From positions 186,001-250,000 of the forward strand of contig MOWL01000028.1 in NCBI GenBank assembly GCA_002110485.1: DNA of 64,000 nt, read 5' to 3'. Below the pieces are notes generated by a model, which saw only the letters and a list, made by a program, of their open reading frames with translations, made no database searches and was not told the DNA's origin. Positions 32,742 to 44,051 of the stretch are shown here, piece after piece. This DNA comes from Emergomyces orientalis. Its lineage: Eukaryota > Ascomycota > Eurotiomycetes > Onygenales > Ajellomycetaceae. Position 1 is the first letter of the stretch. Every line of letters begins with the position of its first letter. A program made the translations under genes and the position numbers.

Positions 32742-35540
32742 AACACCTCTGCAGCAGACATGATCAAATCTCGAGCCCTGAGAAACAGAGAGGTCAAGTT
32801 GGCTAAAACCAACAGCTTCAGAGATCTAATGCACAGCACAGAGTCCAAGCCCAAGCTACTGTGAAAGATGGCTAAATGGGGATGTCAGAGTGATCATGAG
32901 CATGCACAACCACCAAAGATTCCAGCATTGATAAGGGGAGGTGTGGAGAACCTTTCACTAGCTGATACATTTAATGATAAGGCTGAGGTTCTGAAACAAA
33001 GGTTTTTTCCCCTGCCACAGAAAACTAATAATGAGTATATGAAGCAAGCAGTGTACCCGCAAGAGACGGCGGGAGCAATGAGCATCACAAAAGACAGAAT
33101 GATGGCACTTATAGTGTGTATATCTAGTGATAAAGTACCAGGGGCTAATGGAGTCCCCAACAGATTTCTGAAAATGCTGGAATCAACTTTTGCAAGAGCT
33201 ATGACAGAACTCACACTGACATGTTGAAAGTGTAAACACTACTCACAAAGATTCAAGACAGCCCAAACTGTGATGCTCAAGAAGCCTGGGAAAGAAAACT
33301 ATCAGAAAACTGAAGCTTGAAGGCTCATTGCTCTGTTAGGTACAGTGAACAAGATAATAGAGTCAGCTACAGCACAGAAACTCAGACATCTGACAGAGAT
33401 ATTAAATCTACTTCCATCTCAGCAGATGAGGGCTAGACATGCTTGATCAATGAAAACAGCAGTCTCACTACTACTGACCCAGATAAGAATAGCCTGGGAA
33501 GAGTCAGACACAGTAGTCACTGTTCTATCACTGAATATCTCAGGTGTCTATAACAGAGTGCTGAAAGAGTGTCTAGTGCATATTCTCAAGATGAAGGGGC
33601 TGCCAAGACAACTGACAGGTTGAGTGCACTCATTCATGACAGAAAGACGCTTCACGCTCACATTTGAGAAACAAGAAACAGAGGCCTTCAACATTCCAGC
33701 TGATATATCACAGAGATCATCACTCTCCCCCATTCTCTTTCTATTCTACAATGAGAAACTACTCAGAGTGTGCTCACCCCCAGGCAGACCTGTAAACTGT
33801 ATAGGCTTTGTGAATGATGTCAACATGATAGCCTATGGACCCTCAACTGAGGCCAACGGCGCACAACTCAGGCGGATCCACGCAGAATGCGAAGAATGAG
33901 CAGGGAGGCATGAAGCAACTTTGCTCCTCAGAAATATGAGCTGATGCACTTTATCAGAGCCTGAACACGGTTTAATCTGAGTCACTCTCTAAAACTGCCT
34001 CAACAGATCATTAAATCACAAAAAGTAATGAGAGTTCTAGGCATGTGGTTAGACCTCAAACTTCAGTGAAAGAGTCACATGGATGCTATAGCAGAGAAAA
34101 TGAAGTCTCAAATAAGAGCTCTGACACAAACCACGCAGGCCACCTGGGGGGTCCTCCTACACCAGGCTAGAACAATTTACAACATGGTCATACGTCCATC
34201 CATAGCATACGGCGCACTAGCATGGCACCAACCGCGCGTTAAGCGCGAAGGAGACATGCTAAACAAGCAAAGAACAGGGAACTTGATGAGAGTTCAAAAT
34301 GAATGTCTAAAGAGTAGTGGCAGGAGCCTACAGAGCAACACCAATATCCACACTGAAAGCTGAAACATGTACATCACCCCTGAACATCTACCTGGATGTG
34401 GTAGTGACACGTGCGACCGAAAGATTAAAAGCCTCAGGAATGGCCAGGCAAATTGAAGAAGCATGCATAATAGTGAGAATCAAACTTCAGTGAAGAGGCA
34501 TTACACGCAGACAATCAATTGAGAAAGTGCTACACTCTGATAAAGTATCAGAGAACTGGGAGACGCTCTGAGTAGAAAAGGCAAAGACAGAAGCAGCTCA
34601 GAGCATGAATTCAGCAGTCATTCAGTGGATATCGCACCGGAAGTGGGTGCAGAAGGAGATACTAGACAGATGAAGAAAGTAATAGAGGGCCAGATCACTT
34701 CTCTGAGGTGAAATGTTTGACAGACCCTCAGATGAAGACACACTAAGCTGGCACAAGAGTCTGAGTAAGGCTCACAGCTTATTAATCATTCAGCTCTGGT
34801 CAGGAAAGACAGGCCTAGCAGCCTTTCTGAATAGAAGACAAGTATCAGACTTCCCATCACCAGCTTGCAAGTGTGGGTATGCAAATGAGACAGTTGCACA
34901 TGTGATAATACACTGTGACAGGTTTCATCACAGCCGGGAGGGCCTATATCATGAGGGCAGAATTGATAAGAGATGGCTACTGAACACTAAAAAGATCTTC
35001 ACTGTCTAACAAGATGGTGAATTAATCAAGAGATTCTACCGCAATTCTCACTAGCAAAGACACTAAGCTTATATCAGGCTGAAGGGCAGCTTCAAGGCTG
35101 ACATCAACTAGAAAAAGCGCATCAAGCGCAATCTGAAACCCCGCTCACCTGAATGACATCCCCCGCATGACACGTCCCCCCCCCTCAAACTGAACAAGCA
35201 TGGTCAGTGTAACCCACAATTCTTCAGCGCCCCGAGCGTTCTTTCCTATGTCAAGACGCGATGGTGGCGCGCCCCCCCCCTTCACTTATTAATGCCCAGG
35301 ACGCACTTCTCTGAGGGAAGTGCGCCAGAAGCTCTCTTTCTTCTTTTCTCTCTCTCTAAGGACAGCAGAGGCTGGTCCCTGGTAATTCAAAGCTGCATCA
35401 AATTGTTTGAATAGATCTGATGTGCATGAGGTTTTTAGCCCAGTAATGAGCAAGCTCATTACATGGTTTTCCTTGTTAGATAGATTATAGCTTTCCCACA
35501 TATTCTTGCAATTAAGTGGCGTATGAAATAATAATAATAA
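32742..35540 (+). pseudogene. LINE L4: ORF2 fragment with 3' end, Tad1-like family
   Basis: Plus-strand copy running from the end of the endonuclease region through RT to the 3' UTR and an (AAT)n tail at 35526-35540. Recognisable pieces are KVPGANGVPNRFLKML, GFVNDVNMIAYG (catalytic FVDD altered to FVND), and the C-terminal CKCGYANETVAHVIIHC. TGA replaces Trp at several sites (for example 32861-32863 in LLWKMAKWG, 33226-33228 in CWEWEHY, 33308-33310 in EAWRPIALL, 33622-33624 in GWIHSF), and Pro to Ser or Leu changes occur. The element is dead. Confidence 0.85.
35526..35540 (+). repeat. (AAT)n tail of LINE L4
   Basis: Short trinucleotide tail following TTAAGTGGCGTATG, the same terminal block as in L6 and the 43760 fragment. 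Confidence 0.7.
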
Positions 35541-36530
35541 GATCTTTGAACTAGAAGAACATGGCTATTTTTGAACATTCTTCATGTCTAATAATAATCT
35601 TCATATAAATACAATATTTTGAATTCCAGGTTTAACCAGAACTGAATCTCTTGTTATAGAGTTGATTGAAAAGCTGTCAGTATCATCTCTGAGCTCACTA
35701 TCTCAATCTCTATCTAATACAGAGTTGAAAAACGACACTGAGGTCACTGACTATTCAATTTATATGGATAACTACTTCACCTCTGTTGCTCTATTCCATC
35801 AGCTTCAAAATCAGGAAATTGAAGCATGTGAAATCACTTGCTCTGCTCATATGCCATCTCTTTTACAAGAATTGAAGCACTCTGAACTCTTCACTTGTAT
35901 TCTCTACAATACTCTGTGTATAATTCCTGAAAAGGATGTTCTCTGTCTTGCATGGAAAGATAATAATGTGGTATTACTGCTGTCTACAATTCATATGCCA
36001 GACAGCTTCGCTGAATGTATACAGAAACGCCCTGGAATCAACTCCACCAATGGCCCACAGATACACTGTATATTTGAGGATAACTGAGAGAAAGCAATGG
36101 AAATTCCTACCATTATTGATGATTACAATCACAATATGAATGGGATTGACCTAGCAAATCAGTGTAGAGCTTCCTACGAGACCCATGTGCCCACTAATCG
36201 TACTTGGTTGGCGATTCTATACTGGATTATTGACCACGCGATTATTAATGCCTATATCCTTCATCAACTGGCCACTGGCAGCGGCAGTGGCAGCACTCTA
36301 TCCCATGTTCAGTTCCGTCAACGACTCTATCTTCAACTCTTTGAGTTCTCCACTCCGCTACCATCCACTCGATCAAATCCTGATCTTTTTCATCACCGAA
36401 TTTCTCTGCCAGGACCTCGGGCCTGTGCCTGATGTCAGTATAAAAGAAAGAGAGAAGATCAGAATAGAGATAGAGCTCCAAGATCAAAATATGATTGTGC
36501 AGCATGTAACAATATATCTCTCTGCTTGAA
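35541..36530 (+). pseudogene. PiggyBac-like transposase remnant
   Basis: DDE_Tnp_1_7-type features are in one frame: YSIYMDNYFTS, WKDNNVVLLLSTIH and DYNHNMNGIDLANQ, containing the Asp residues of the three piggyBac catalytic blocks, followed by RTWLAILYWIIDHAIINAY. The frame has a TGA at 36085-36087 just before EKAMEIPTIID, where a Trp is likely. The N-terminal part upstream of 35640 and the terminal repeats are not identified. No TTAA target duplication was found. Confidence 0.7.
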
Positions 36531-37420
36531 GAGAGAATGTTGGAAGGAATTTCATTCTATAACTTACTTAGGGTTAGGGCCAATATATTACATAAATTAC
36601 TGGGCAACACGCTAATACAGCTGATCTCTCATACTATGTATAAACCAGTAGTTTTAGGGGATTTAATACACTAACGTACACGCTAAAGAACGACGCTAAT
36701 TGTGTTCTCGTCCTCAGACGAGGAGATAAGCTGAATAGTAAGTAAGAATAGCAATAGTGGAGTAGTGGCGTACGCCGGCGTTAAATCTTCTATTCAAACA
36801 CCACTCTCAGTTTGGAATGGTGTCCATTAGTGGATTTCATTAACTTAATTAGAGAGAAGATTGAAGAGTGTTGAGCAGTCATAAAATAAAACTGTCTCAG
36901 GACTCAGTATAGCGTATACAGGAATTAAACTGATCACCTTGCCTATTTAGATTATGATCTCCCCAATATTCAGTCTAAATACACCGTTGAAGGTTAAATT
37001 TGAATAGGATGGATAGTGGCTCACTATACAAGCTTATACAGGTAGTAAACCGAACACGCCGTGTATAAGGACTGGATAAGTTGAATATGCTATACAGCTT
37101 GAAAGAGCTGAAACGTGGCAACCGAACACGCCCTTAGTTGATAACTTAGCTAAAGTAAGTAAAATCCTTAACAAACGGATAGCTATTAATAATATGTTGT
37201 GGTAGAATACCAAGGCTGCCAGATTATTGTCATCATGATGCATGCATTACTCTTCAGTGAAAGCAAGGAAGATGTGCAGGGGTTGTGGCATAGCTCGCTG
37301 ACTTAATAATGTACTGCTTCTACCAAAGGTACCTTCACACCGTCTTTTTGTCTAGCGAGCGAAAATTAAAAACATTCTTACATAGTACATGCTCTTGAGT
37401 ACTCCGTAGTCCCCGTTGTA
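36531..37420. other. Intergenic, with short repeats
   Basis: No gene supported. TATACAGG-N-ATTAAAC-type blocks recur at about 36915 and 37035, and AACCGAACACGCC occurs at about 37048 and 37122. CTTATAC and GTATAAG bracket one of these as a small hairpin (37029-37066). TTAGGG occurs twice in tandem at about 36571. These may be remains of a non-autonomous DNA element. Confidence 0.4.
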
Positions 37421-37845
37421 TTGCTCCGCATGACTGCCAGAAAGAGGAGAAAAAGATCTTTTTTTTTCTTTTTGATGTTGCACATACACCGTGTACCAAG
37501 CGCAAGTTCAAGTGTCGTTGACCAGTGGCTCTGGTCGTTGTCGATAAATCGTCACATTCGTGAAGGAGCCATTGAACTGGACAAGTTCATATCAACATCC
37601 TTCAAAACAGGTGAAGCTGATTGCCCATTAAAGAAATGATATTTTAGTTCCACACTTCGGGACTGGTCAAACAGAGAGTGATTACTTTATTTAGAAATAC
37701 TTACAATGTTGAGTGGTACTGTATATGTGCTGCAAATCTCATCCAGATCTCAGCGCTTATACTGCTCTCTAAAAAGTATGCCTTCGTTCTAGAAAATGAA
37801 ATGATCAATCCATAACAGCTTATATCTTGCGATACTGACAACCCA

Positions 37846-37880
37846 CCCCCCCCCCTCCCCCCCCCGCCCCCACACCCCCG
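37846..37880. repeat. Poly-C tract
   Basis: A long C run broken by T, G and A, lying just before the UstYa-like fragment. Such a CC-dense tract surviving intact argues that this host-type interval was not exposed to the CpC mutation seen in the transposons. Confidence 0.8.
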
Positions 37881-37904
37881 GCCTTTAATTGGGCAAGCAT
37901 TCGA

Positions 37905-38186
37905 ATGGCCTATTTCAATCAGACAGACAATCATCAACATCGACGGGACGGATTTGATTTGGATATGAGGCTGTTAAACCTTCTCCATGTTGAGCATTGC
38001 TTTGATTATCTAAGACAAAGAATTCAATGTTCTGCCTGTTCCACCGTTGAATGGGCACGAGTGGAAAGGAACGGGAAGCGAAAAGAAATAGACGGCTGGG
38101 GCCTTCCTTATCATGAGCGCAAGGATGTGCGTGTTGCGTGTTCTCGAAAGGGCCTTCCTCTAGCTTCAAGTAATATTCAAAATTGA
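37905..38186 (+). pseudogene. UstYa-like (DUF3328) oxidase fragment
   Basis: The segment LLHVEHCFDYLRQRIQC followed by DGWGLPYHERKDV resembles the HxxHC...LRQ...C block and DGWG tail of fungal UstYa-type proteins, which act in cyclic peptide (RiPP) and other secondary-metabolite pathways. Only one His-Cys block is present; the usual N-terminal TM segment and first HxxHC block are absent, and the conserved C-A-D after LRQ reads CSACST. No biosynthetic neighbours are visible. It may be the last exon of a broken gene cut at the poly-C tract. Identification rests on short motifs. Confidence 0.5.
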
Positions 38187-38481
38187 AATGCCGAAGTTTG
38201 ACGGAGCACATTCTATGCCAACCAATCAGCTACATATATATACGCTTGGAGAAAGGAAGAAGCTGTATCAGCCTACTCACCAAACAATGGAGATGATGAA
38301 AAACTTCCACATTCGCGAAGAAGCCACCACTCTGTTCTTTCATTTGTTTGACCTGACCTTGCTGAACCCCGTAGCTTTCTGCTTCATTTTCTGGAACAAT
38401 TATTGGCGCGTCTGGATTCAGTTTTGATATATGTTAGCCTAGTTTCTACAATCTCTTCTCTTCCCGTGAGATATCGCATGC
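38187..38481. other. Intergenic region upstream of the GT32 gene
   Basis: A 79-residue plus-strand ORF (38188-38427) ends in an aromatic, TM-like stretch, but nothing identifies it as coding. The region presumably holds the GT32 promoter. Confidence 0.35.
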
Positions 38482-39717
38482 ATGATGGGTGAGTTCTTTC
38501 AACTTGGCAGCATGCGAGCGTCGAGGCTGAGTCGACCTGTCTGGATATGTCTGGTCATCTGGCTCCTGATGTCATCCTTCTTCGTCTTCAAAGCCGGCCA
38601 GTCGAAACAGAGAGTCGTCAATCGACCGATTGAACGATGGGCCGTGGACTTGCGCGCAGGCTGCCCGCCGCACCTTGCTGCACCGAGGCCAGGCCCGAAT
38701 ATAGACCAGAAACTGGCGCGGCCTCTATCAGTAGCGGAGCTCCTCTGCCGACCTTTGCCTTCCGACTACGCTTCCGTCCCGAAGCTGCTCCACCAGAGCT
38801 GGAAAACCAACAAGCTCCCGGCAAAGTTCGAGAAATGGAGCAGGGTGTGCCGCGAAAAACATCATGACTGGGAGTGGGTGTTATGGACCAACGACGACAA
38901 CCTCAATCTTGTTAGGAAGTACTTCCCCTGGCTCGAGGAAACGTACTTGAAGCTGCCAGGGGAAATTTACCGTGCCGACTTCTCTCGGAACTTGTACATG
39001 TATATGTTTGGCGGGTGAGTTGCAGCGACACATCTTGAGCCATGACAGTAATGTTTGCTAATCCCCTTCGCTAGAGTTTATGCTGATCTTGACACCGATT
39101 GCCTCCGTCCTACCTCCGCCGTCTTCGAGGCCTTCGACATCCCAAATGTCGAGAACACCACCGCCGGCGCTGACGGCAATCACATAAACCAGTTAGCCGT
39201 ATTTGGGCGGATGGGCACGAACGAGAATTTCGATAACTCGATCCCGAATGCGTGGATGGCCTCTTTCCCGGGACACCCATTTTTCCTCATGCCCCCATTG
39301 TCTGTACGACCCCGGATCGCAAAGAGCAAGTCGTTCATATATTGGTTGTTTCAACATGTTTCGGCTGAGGAGTGGACGGGGCCGGTCGCTCTGTACAATG
39401 CTATCCTCGATTTCAACACAAACGGGCTAAGCAAAAAGGCCGCTGCTCTGGCAGCCGTTGGCCCCTTTGCATCGCTGGCGAAGAAAACCAAGCAGGAGAT
39501 TGTCCTGCTTCCCAATTATTGGATATATCCCTACGATTGGAGTGTGAAGGAGTTGCGTCCTCTATGCTCCGCTGAAGCGGAGACATTCGACGCAAAAGCC
39601 TGCCAGGAGAAGCTAGAGGTCGACGAAAAGGGGGGCATTTCCATTACCTACTGGAGCCATACTCATGACAATAGGAACGACAATGCGAAGAATATCGACA
39701 AGCTCAGTAATACATGA
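38482..39717 (+). CDS. GT32 glycosyltransferase, OCH1-like, type II membrane protein
   Basis: A predicted Golgi glycosyltransferase, possibly an alpha-mannosyltransferase acting on protein or lipid glycans. Exon 1 is 38482-39014 and exon 2 is 39075-39717; the 60-bp intron begins GTGAGT, ends CTAG and splits a Gly codon, giving 391 residues. A single TM anchor (VWICLVIWLLMSSFFVF, about residues 20-36) is followed by the sugar-binding core with PKLLHQSWKT, WTNDDNLNLV, IYRADFSR, YMFGGVYADLDTDC (the DxD motif of the family) and HINQLAVFG. The frame is intact with all Trp as TGG. An internal Met ten codons later is an alternative start. Acceptor specificity cannot be told from sequence. Confidence 0.88.
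39015..39074 (+). other. Intron of the GT32 gene
   Basis: 60 bp, donor GTGAGT, acceptor CTAG, with TGCTAAT about 15 bases before the acceptor as a branch-site candidate. Splicing restores FGGVYADLDTD. Confidence 0.85.
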
Positions 39718-40388
39718 TTAAGGCGAAGCTTTTCTACACTCCATGTTGGTGCGCAGGTTACTATTAGGGTTCTAATCGTGGAGGCAAGACACATACATAT
39801 GTCAGTCGATGATTCGTCAAAGAGTTATTCTATTGTGTGTCCAAAAAGGAGATCGCATCGGAGGGGCGACTGGCGTTCTATGGGAGCTAATGGTGATGAA
39901 TGTCCTGTTGCACTGTGATGAAAACAATGGAGGGTCAACTTTCTGATAGCTCGAGCAAATACTTGTGCCGGAGGATAATGAGATTAATATTGGCGAGTAA
40001 AAGGAGTCGGCACGCCCGTCAGGAGTTCTATTACTACGAACAGAATGATGCCTTTGCCTGTGGGCAGATTATGTAACATATAGAGCTTAATGTGGGATGG
40101 TTGTGAGAGAGGGAGGTGAACGTGGTTGGTTGTTATGATCAATCTAGTGGCTAGCGGCAGCTAATATCCATACCGGAAAAACGTAGACTTATTATACGGC
40201 CGGATTATGGTTGTTCCGCCGTGCCAGCCGGCGACACCGTCGCCGAACCATAAAATGGTGGATAAGCGGTGGAATCACCGTAAATAGGTTATGAACAGGA
40301 AAAAATCATCATTGTATTGGCAATGTCGCTGATTCCTAACTACGTAACCACTAATTCTAAAAAACGTCCCATTCGCCGGAATCGTCCC
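39718..40388. other. Intergenic, shares a short repeat with 10749
   Basis: No ORF supported. 40168-40186 matches the sequence upstream of the helicase. Downstream, TTATGGTT and AACCATAA (about 40205-40255) form inverted arms around a GC-rich loop. Confidence 0.4.
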
Positions 40389-40598
40389 CTATTGGAAGTC
40401 ACTCATGTCTCTACATAATTCCTCCCGAACCGCCTGAACCATGCTTCTTTTGTAGTCCTCATTCCCGCTCATATCCTCATCAACCACTTCATTGAATTTG
40501 CGAATCGGGGTTGGAGTATTCGGAGGCCCAGTGCCCAGGGCCATCCGATGTTTGAGAGAGAGGGTTTCCAGGGAATCAGGAGCTGTGCGTTTGCTCAT
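40389..40598 (-). CDS. Hypothetical 69-residue acidic ORF, possibly last exon of the coiled-coil gene
   Basis: Starts MSKRTAPDSLETLSL and ends in a charged helix (SMVQAVREELCRDMSDF). A GTAAGT donor at 40656 and an ATATAG acceptor ending at 40599 suggest it is spliced to the gene upstream, but the phase is off by one base, so either a small indel has occurred or this is a separate gene. No family recognised. Confidence 0.4.
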   Translation of the reverse strand: MSKRTAPDSLETLSLKHRMALGTGPPNTPTPIRKFNEVVDEDMSGNEDYKRSMVQAVREELCRDMSDFQ

Positions 40599-40656
40599 CT
40601 ATATAATTGTCAACATCTGCATAAATCCGAGAATCATTTCGCCGATTCTAACTTAC

Positions 40657-41637
40657 ATTTTCACTGAGAATGGCGAGAGTTCCGGGGCTGCTCATGGCCA
40701 GAGGACCAACCGGAGTCGGAAGATTGGAGGAGAAGGGGGGGAGGATCAGCGGCAGCAGCAGGAGCAGCAGGGGCGTCAGCGGAGGGGGCGGGAAGAGAAT
40801 TGTCGCCGTTATCAAATTCCTCATCGCTGCTGCTGCTGTCGCTGATTGTCATCATATCCTCATCAAGGCGATCTGCGAATCTCTGAAACTGCCTCATTTG
40901 TTCGTACATTCCAATGGCAATATGGTTCGCTTCAGTGTTGACATTGTTCATCAAATTTGTGAGGTTCTCCATCGCTGTTTTTTGGCCCTCAAAGTGGCTG
41001 GTTACAATTCTCAATATCTCGCGTTGCACTCCAAGCTTGGTTGTTTCAATATTGAGTTTGGCTCTTTCAATCGCGATTTTTTCCTTTTCTGCAGCAATTT
41101 TTTTTTTTTTAATTTTCAATTTTGCTCTTTCAATGTTCAACTTGGCCTTCTAGATCTCTATTTTCGCTTTTTCAGCGGTGCTGATTGTGGCATTCAGGGC
41201 TTTCAATGTGATGATGATGCTCTCCATTTTTTGACTTTCTGCTTCCAATCGGCGTGTCTTTGCTTCCTTGATTTGTTTGGATAAATCCTTTGCCAATTCT
41301 AACATGGCTGGTTTGATCGATTCCTTCATCGCTGTTGAGGCAGAGAGGTAAAATTCGTGGGTTCAGATCATATTTTTGATTTCAGCCTTGAATTCATTGG
41401 GGTATATCGCACAACCTTTTTTTTCATGGTTGCAATTTGTGCACGGCTTCGTGCTTCTCTCAACCTTATCGCAAACGGAATCAATATGACGGGGAAAAAT
41501 ATACGAAACACAATGTTCACACATTGTTGGCTTGCCAGGCTGCTTTGTTGATGTATTCGGGCGGCTGGCCTCTTTCTCCTGCGCCTTTGCGGCGGGTGCA
41601 CGGGTACGCTTGGGGGTGTCACCGGCCATTTTGGCTC

Positions 41638-41672
<35 letters not shown>

Positions 41673-41752
41673 TTCATGCTGATGCGTGGATCACTGATGT
41701 TCTTGGTATTCTGCGCACAAGGTATCTTGATATTAGAATCTTTCGTGTGCAA
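40657..41752 (-). pseudogene. Cys-rich coiled-coil protein, broken
   Basis: One frame contains a Ser/Asn-repeat N-terminus, a basic Pro/Ala segment, a Cys cluster (CEHCVSYIFPRHIDSVC...CTNCNHEKKGC) like a metal-binding site, then a long Lys/Glu/Ile-rich coiled coil (about 41330-40960), an acidic SDSSSSDEEFDNGD patch and an Ala/Pro tail. Stops at 41363 (TGA, preceding THEFYL, probable Trp), 41150 (TAG, probable Gln) and 40661 (TGA). The arrangement suggests a DNA- or chromatin-associated protein, but the family is not recognised. Repeated CAG/CAA trinucleotides encode the Asn/Ser run. Confidence 0.5.
41636..41675. repeat. GCTGTT hexamer microsatellite
   Basis: Tandem GCTGTT/GCTGCT units give the SNSNSNS run on the minus strand. 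Confidence 0.8.
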
Positions 41753-41799
41753 AGCTTTCTATTGCAACCGGCAGAATACTAACCTTGCTTGAGATGGGG

Positions 41800-43738
41800 G
41801 AGAGCTGGTAAATCACTGTTCACATTGTGATATGGTTGCGAGAAGAAAGAAGAAAGAAAGAAAGAAAAAAAAAGAAAAAAGCAAGTTTTTATACATGTTG
41901 TTGATTCTTTTCAGTGTTGCCATGCAATGAAGATGAATGCTTTAATATTCCAGGAGACTCACGAGCACAATCAGTGCATCTGGCAGATTCCATCTATATC
42001 TTATTTTTAAAATGAATACTTTCTGCGCAGGCCATCGCCAAATGAATTACAGCTATTTTGAATACAAAATCATTTCTATTAACTAGAATCAAGTGTTCAA
42101 CACACTGCCAGAAATATATCTACAGAATTCAAGATGAACAAGAAGATTTTCTGATGCATTAAAATCAGCAAATCTTCTGCAATCATAACTATATAAATTT
42201 TGAAATAGAGAATATGGCAACTTTCTTCAGTGAATATCAAGGTGGGTATATTCTAATTATGTATATTAAAGTATATATTAACTAATTTATATATAAAACT
42301 CATAGAAAACTAAATATATTGAATAGAAATAGATTGTGTTGGTGCTTTTCACATCATCAAACTCTCTACATCCCTGGCCTGCCTTTCGCCGGAAGTGCCT
42401 CTGAAAATTTTACCTTTTTCAGCACCTCCTCCTGCGCATCTTCCACGAGATGTCTTTTTTTCACTGTTGAAGTATTCTGAATCGCCTCCGCAAAGTCATC
42501 TCTGGCCATTTGCCGATATTCGGGAATATCGCCCATCAGATCCCAAAATGTCAGGATGTTTTATCATTGCATCATGGCTGCGGCGGGATTTTTATTTGTG
42601 TTGGCATCATTGAATATTTTGACCTGAGTTGTCAGATTTGTATATATCTCTATTTTTTGAAATCAGTTTCTAGTTTTTCAATCCGAAGTTTCCAATTCAA
42701 TGATAATTTGACTTACATTTCATATATCATTATTCTCACTCAGAGAATTTGTCAAAGTTGATAACTTCTCACACTCAGTAAAAAACCAGGAAGAACTTTT
42801 CAGCAGTAAACAAATTATAAAAGTATTCAAAGATTATTAACTCTTCATAACAGTTATACAATCTGATTATCATCAAACTTTCTCTGCTCTTTGTCTTTTC
42901 CTGTTGGATATGGTTCTATATTATTAAATGGTTAGCTAAGTTGATCAGACAAGTTTTGATATCCCACCAAAAAGTTTAGATTCTTTCAAGATATTTCACT
43001 GAAAAGATAAGATTTCTCTAAAATTCTCTGCTGAATTCTCATCAGAGATTTATGATTTCTTATTAAGAACTTGTTATATTCTGCTGAAAAATTGATATTT
43101 TTCATCAAGAGTTTAAAATATTCTGTCAACAGGTCAAGATTTCTCATCAGAAGCTTGATATATTCTGCTGAAAAGTTGTGATTTCTTTAAAATATTTCAT
43201 CAAAAGATTTCTATTTTCACTAAAATCTAAATATAGATGAGAATACTACTTATCTTCATTCTTTGAAAGTTCAGAACTTCCATGTTTTTATAGCATTCAG
43301 CATCATTATTTAGCTGAATGAGAATATGTATGATGTTTTATTCTTTGTTTTTATTACACTTGCAACTGTTCAATTCAAATTATCTTTGTTGAAAGAAAGA
43401 AAATACATTCATTTTGTATTCAAATGCAGCTGTTGCTCTGTCAGCTGAATTTCCTTTTCATATATTTCTGCATCTGAATGCTGAGTTCAGCAACATCTTT
43501 TTGATGAACTGCTTGATGTCAGTAATGAGTTTAACTTCTTATCACCTGCCTGGTATTTTTAATTTTTTAATTTTTTTTTTCTTCCATTAGGGCATATGCA
43601 ATCAGTGATTATGATGCCCATCTAGTATTACTAGGATTTTTCTTGTAAACTAATTCTATATACATGTGACTAATTTGACACTTGCTATTGCACTAATTCC
43701 GGCCCAGAATAAATATACAGATTAATGAAAATATAGCA
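41800..43738. other. AT-rich, CC/GG-poor non-coding tract
   Basis: No supported gene. In 43021-43260 I count one GG and no CC, against about 26 CA plus TG, so CpA/TpG is retained while CpC/GpG is nearly absent. It contains a degenerate 42-bp satellite. Confidence 0.6.
42971..43225. repeat. Degenerate 42-bp tandem repeat, about six units
   Basis: Units starting TTTCT at about 43013, 43056, 43098, 43140 and 43182 share TTTCTCATCAGAAGC and ATATTCTGCTGAAAAG blocks; three consecutive units are exactly 42 bp. Confidence 0.7.
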
Positions 43739-43920
43739 TATTATTATTATTATTATTATTATATTATACACCACTTAATCTCAGGGATATGTGGGAAACT
43801 ATCTATTTTATCTAACAAGGAAAACCATGCAATAAGAGAGCTTACTGCTGGATTAAAAACCTCAGGCACTAATAAATGTATGCAACAGTTTCTGTGAAAT
43901 TAGAAAAAGAATATCTACAT
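43739..43920 (-). mobile_element. 3' terminal fragment of a Tad1-like LINE
   Basis: (ATT)n on the plus strand followed by ACACCACTTAATCTCAGGG and GGATATGTGGG, matching the 3' end of L6 at 51018-51145. Relative to L6, several CC/GG positions read TC/GA. Confidence 0.7.
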
Positions 43921-44051
43921 CTTATCCTCCAATTCAATCTGGAAATGACTTAGATTGGAGTAGATATCTAGATTGGAATGAAAGTCAAGAAAATCAAGAA
44001 AATGAGAGAAATAGAAAAAAAATCCCTTCTCAACTATATAGAGTATGCTCA

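Noticed and set aside
30708..34500. L3/L4 as arms of one recent giant palindrome
   Set aside because: The arms differ at many amino-acid positions, so they are independent copies of the same family, not a fresh inverted duplication.
36185..36529. Plus-strand ORF overlapping the end of the piggyBac remnant
   Set aside because: It is a second frame of the same sequence; the frame with DYNHNMNGIDLANQ is the transposase.
36565..36585. Telomere-type TTAGGG repeat
   Set aside because: Only two units are present; this is expected by chance or as a minor interstitial trace.
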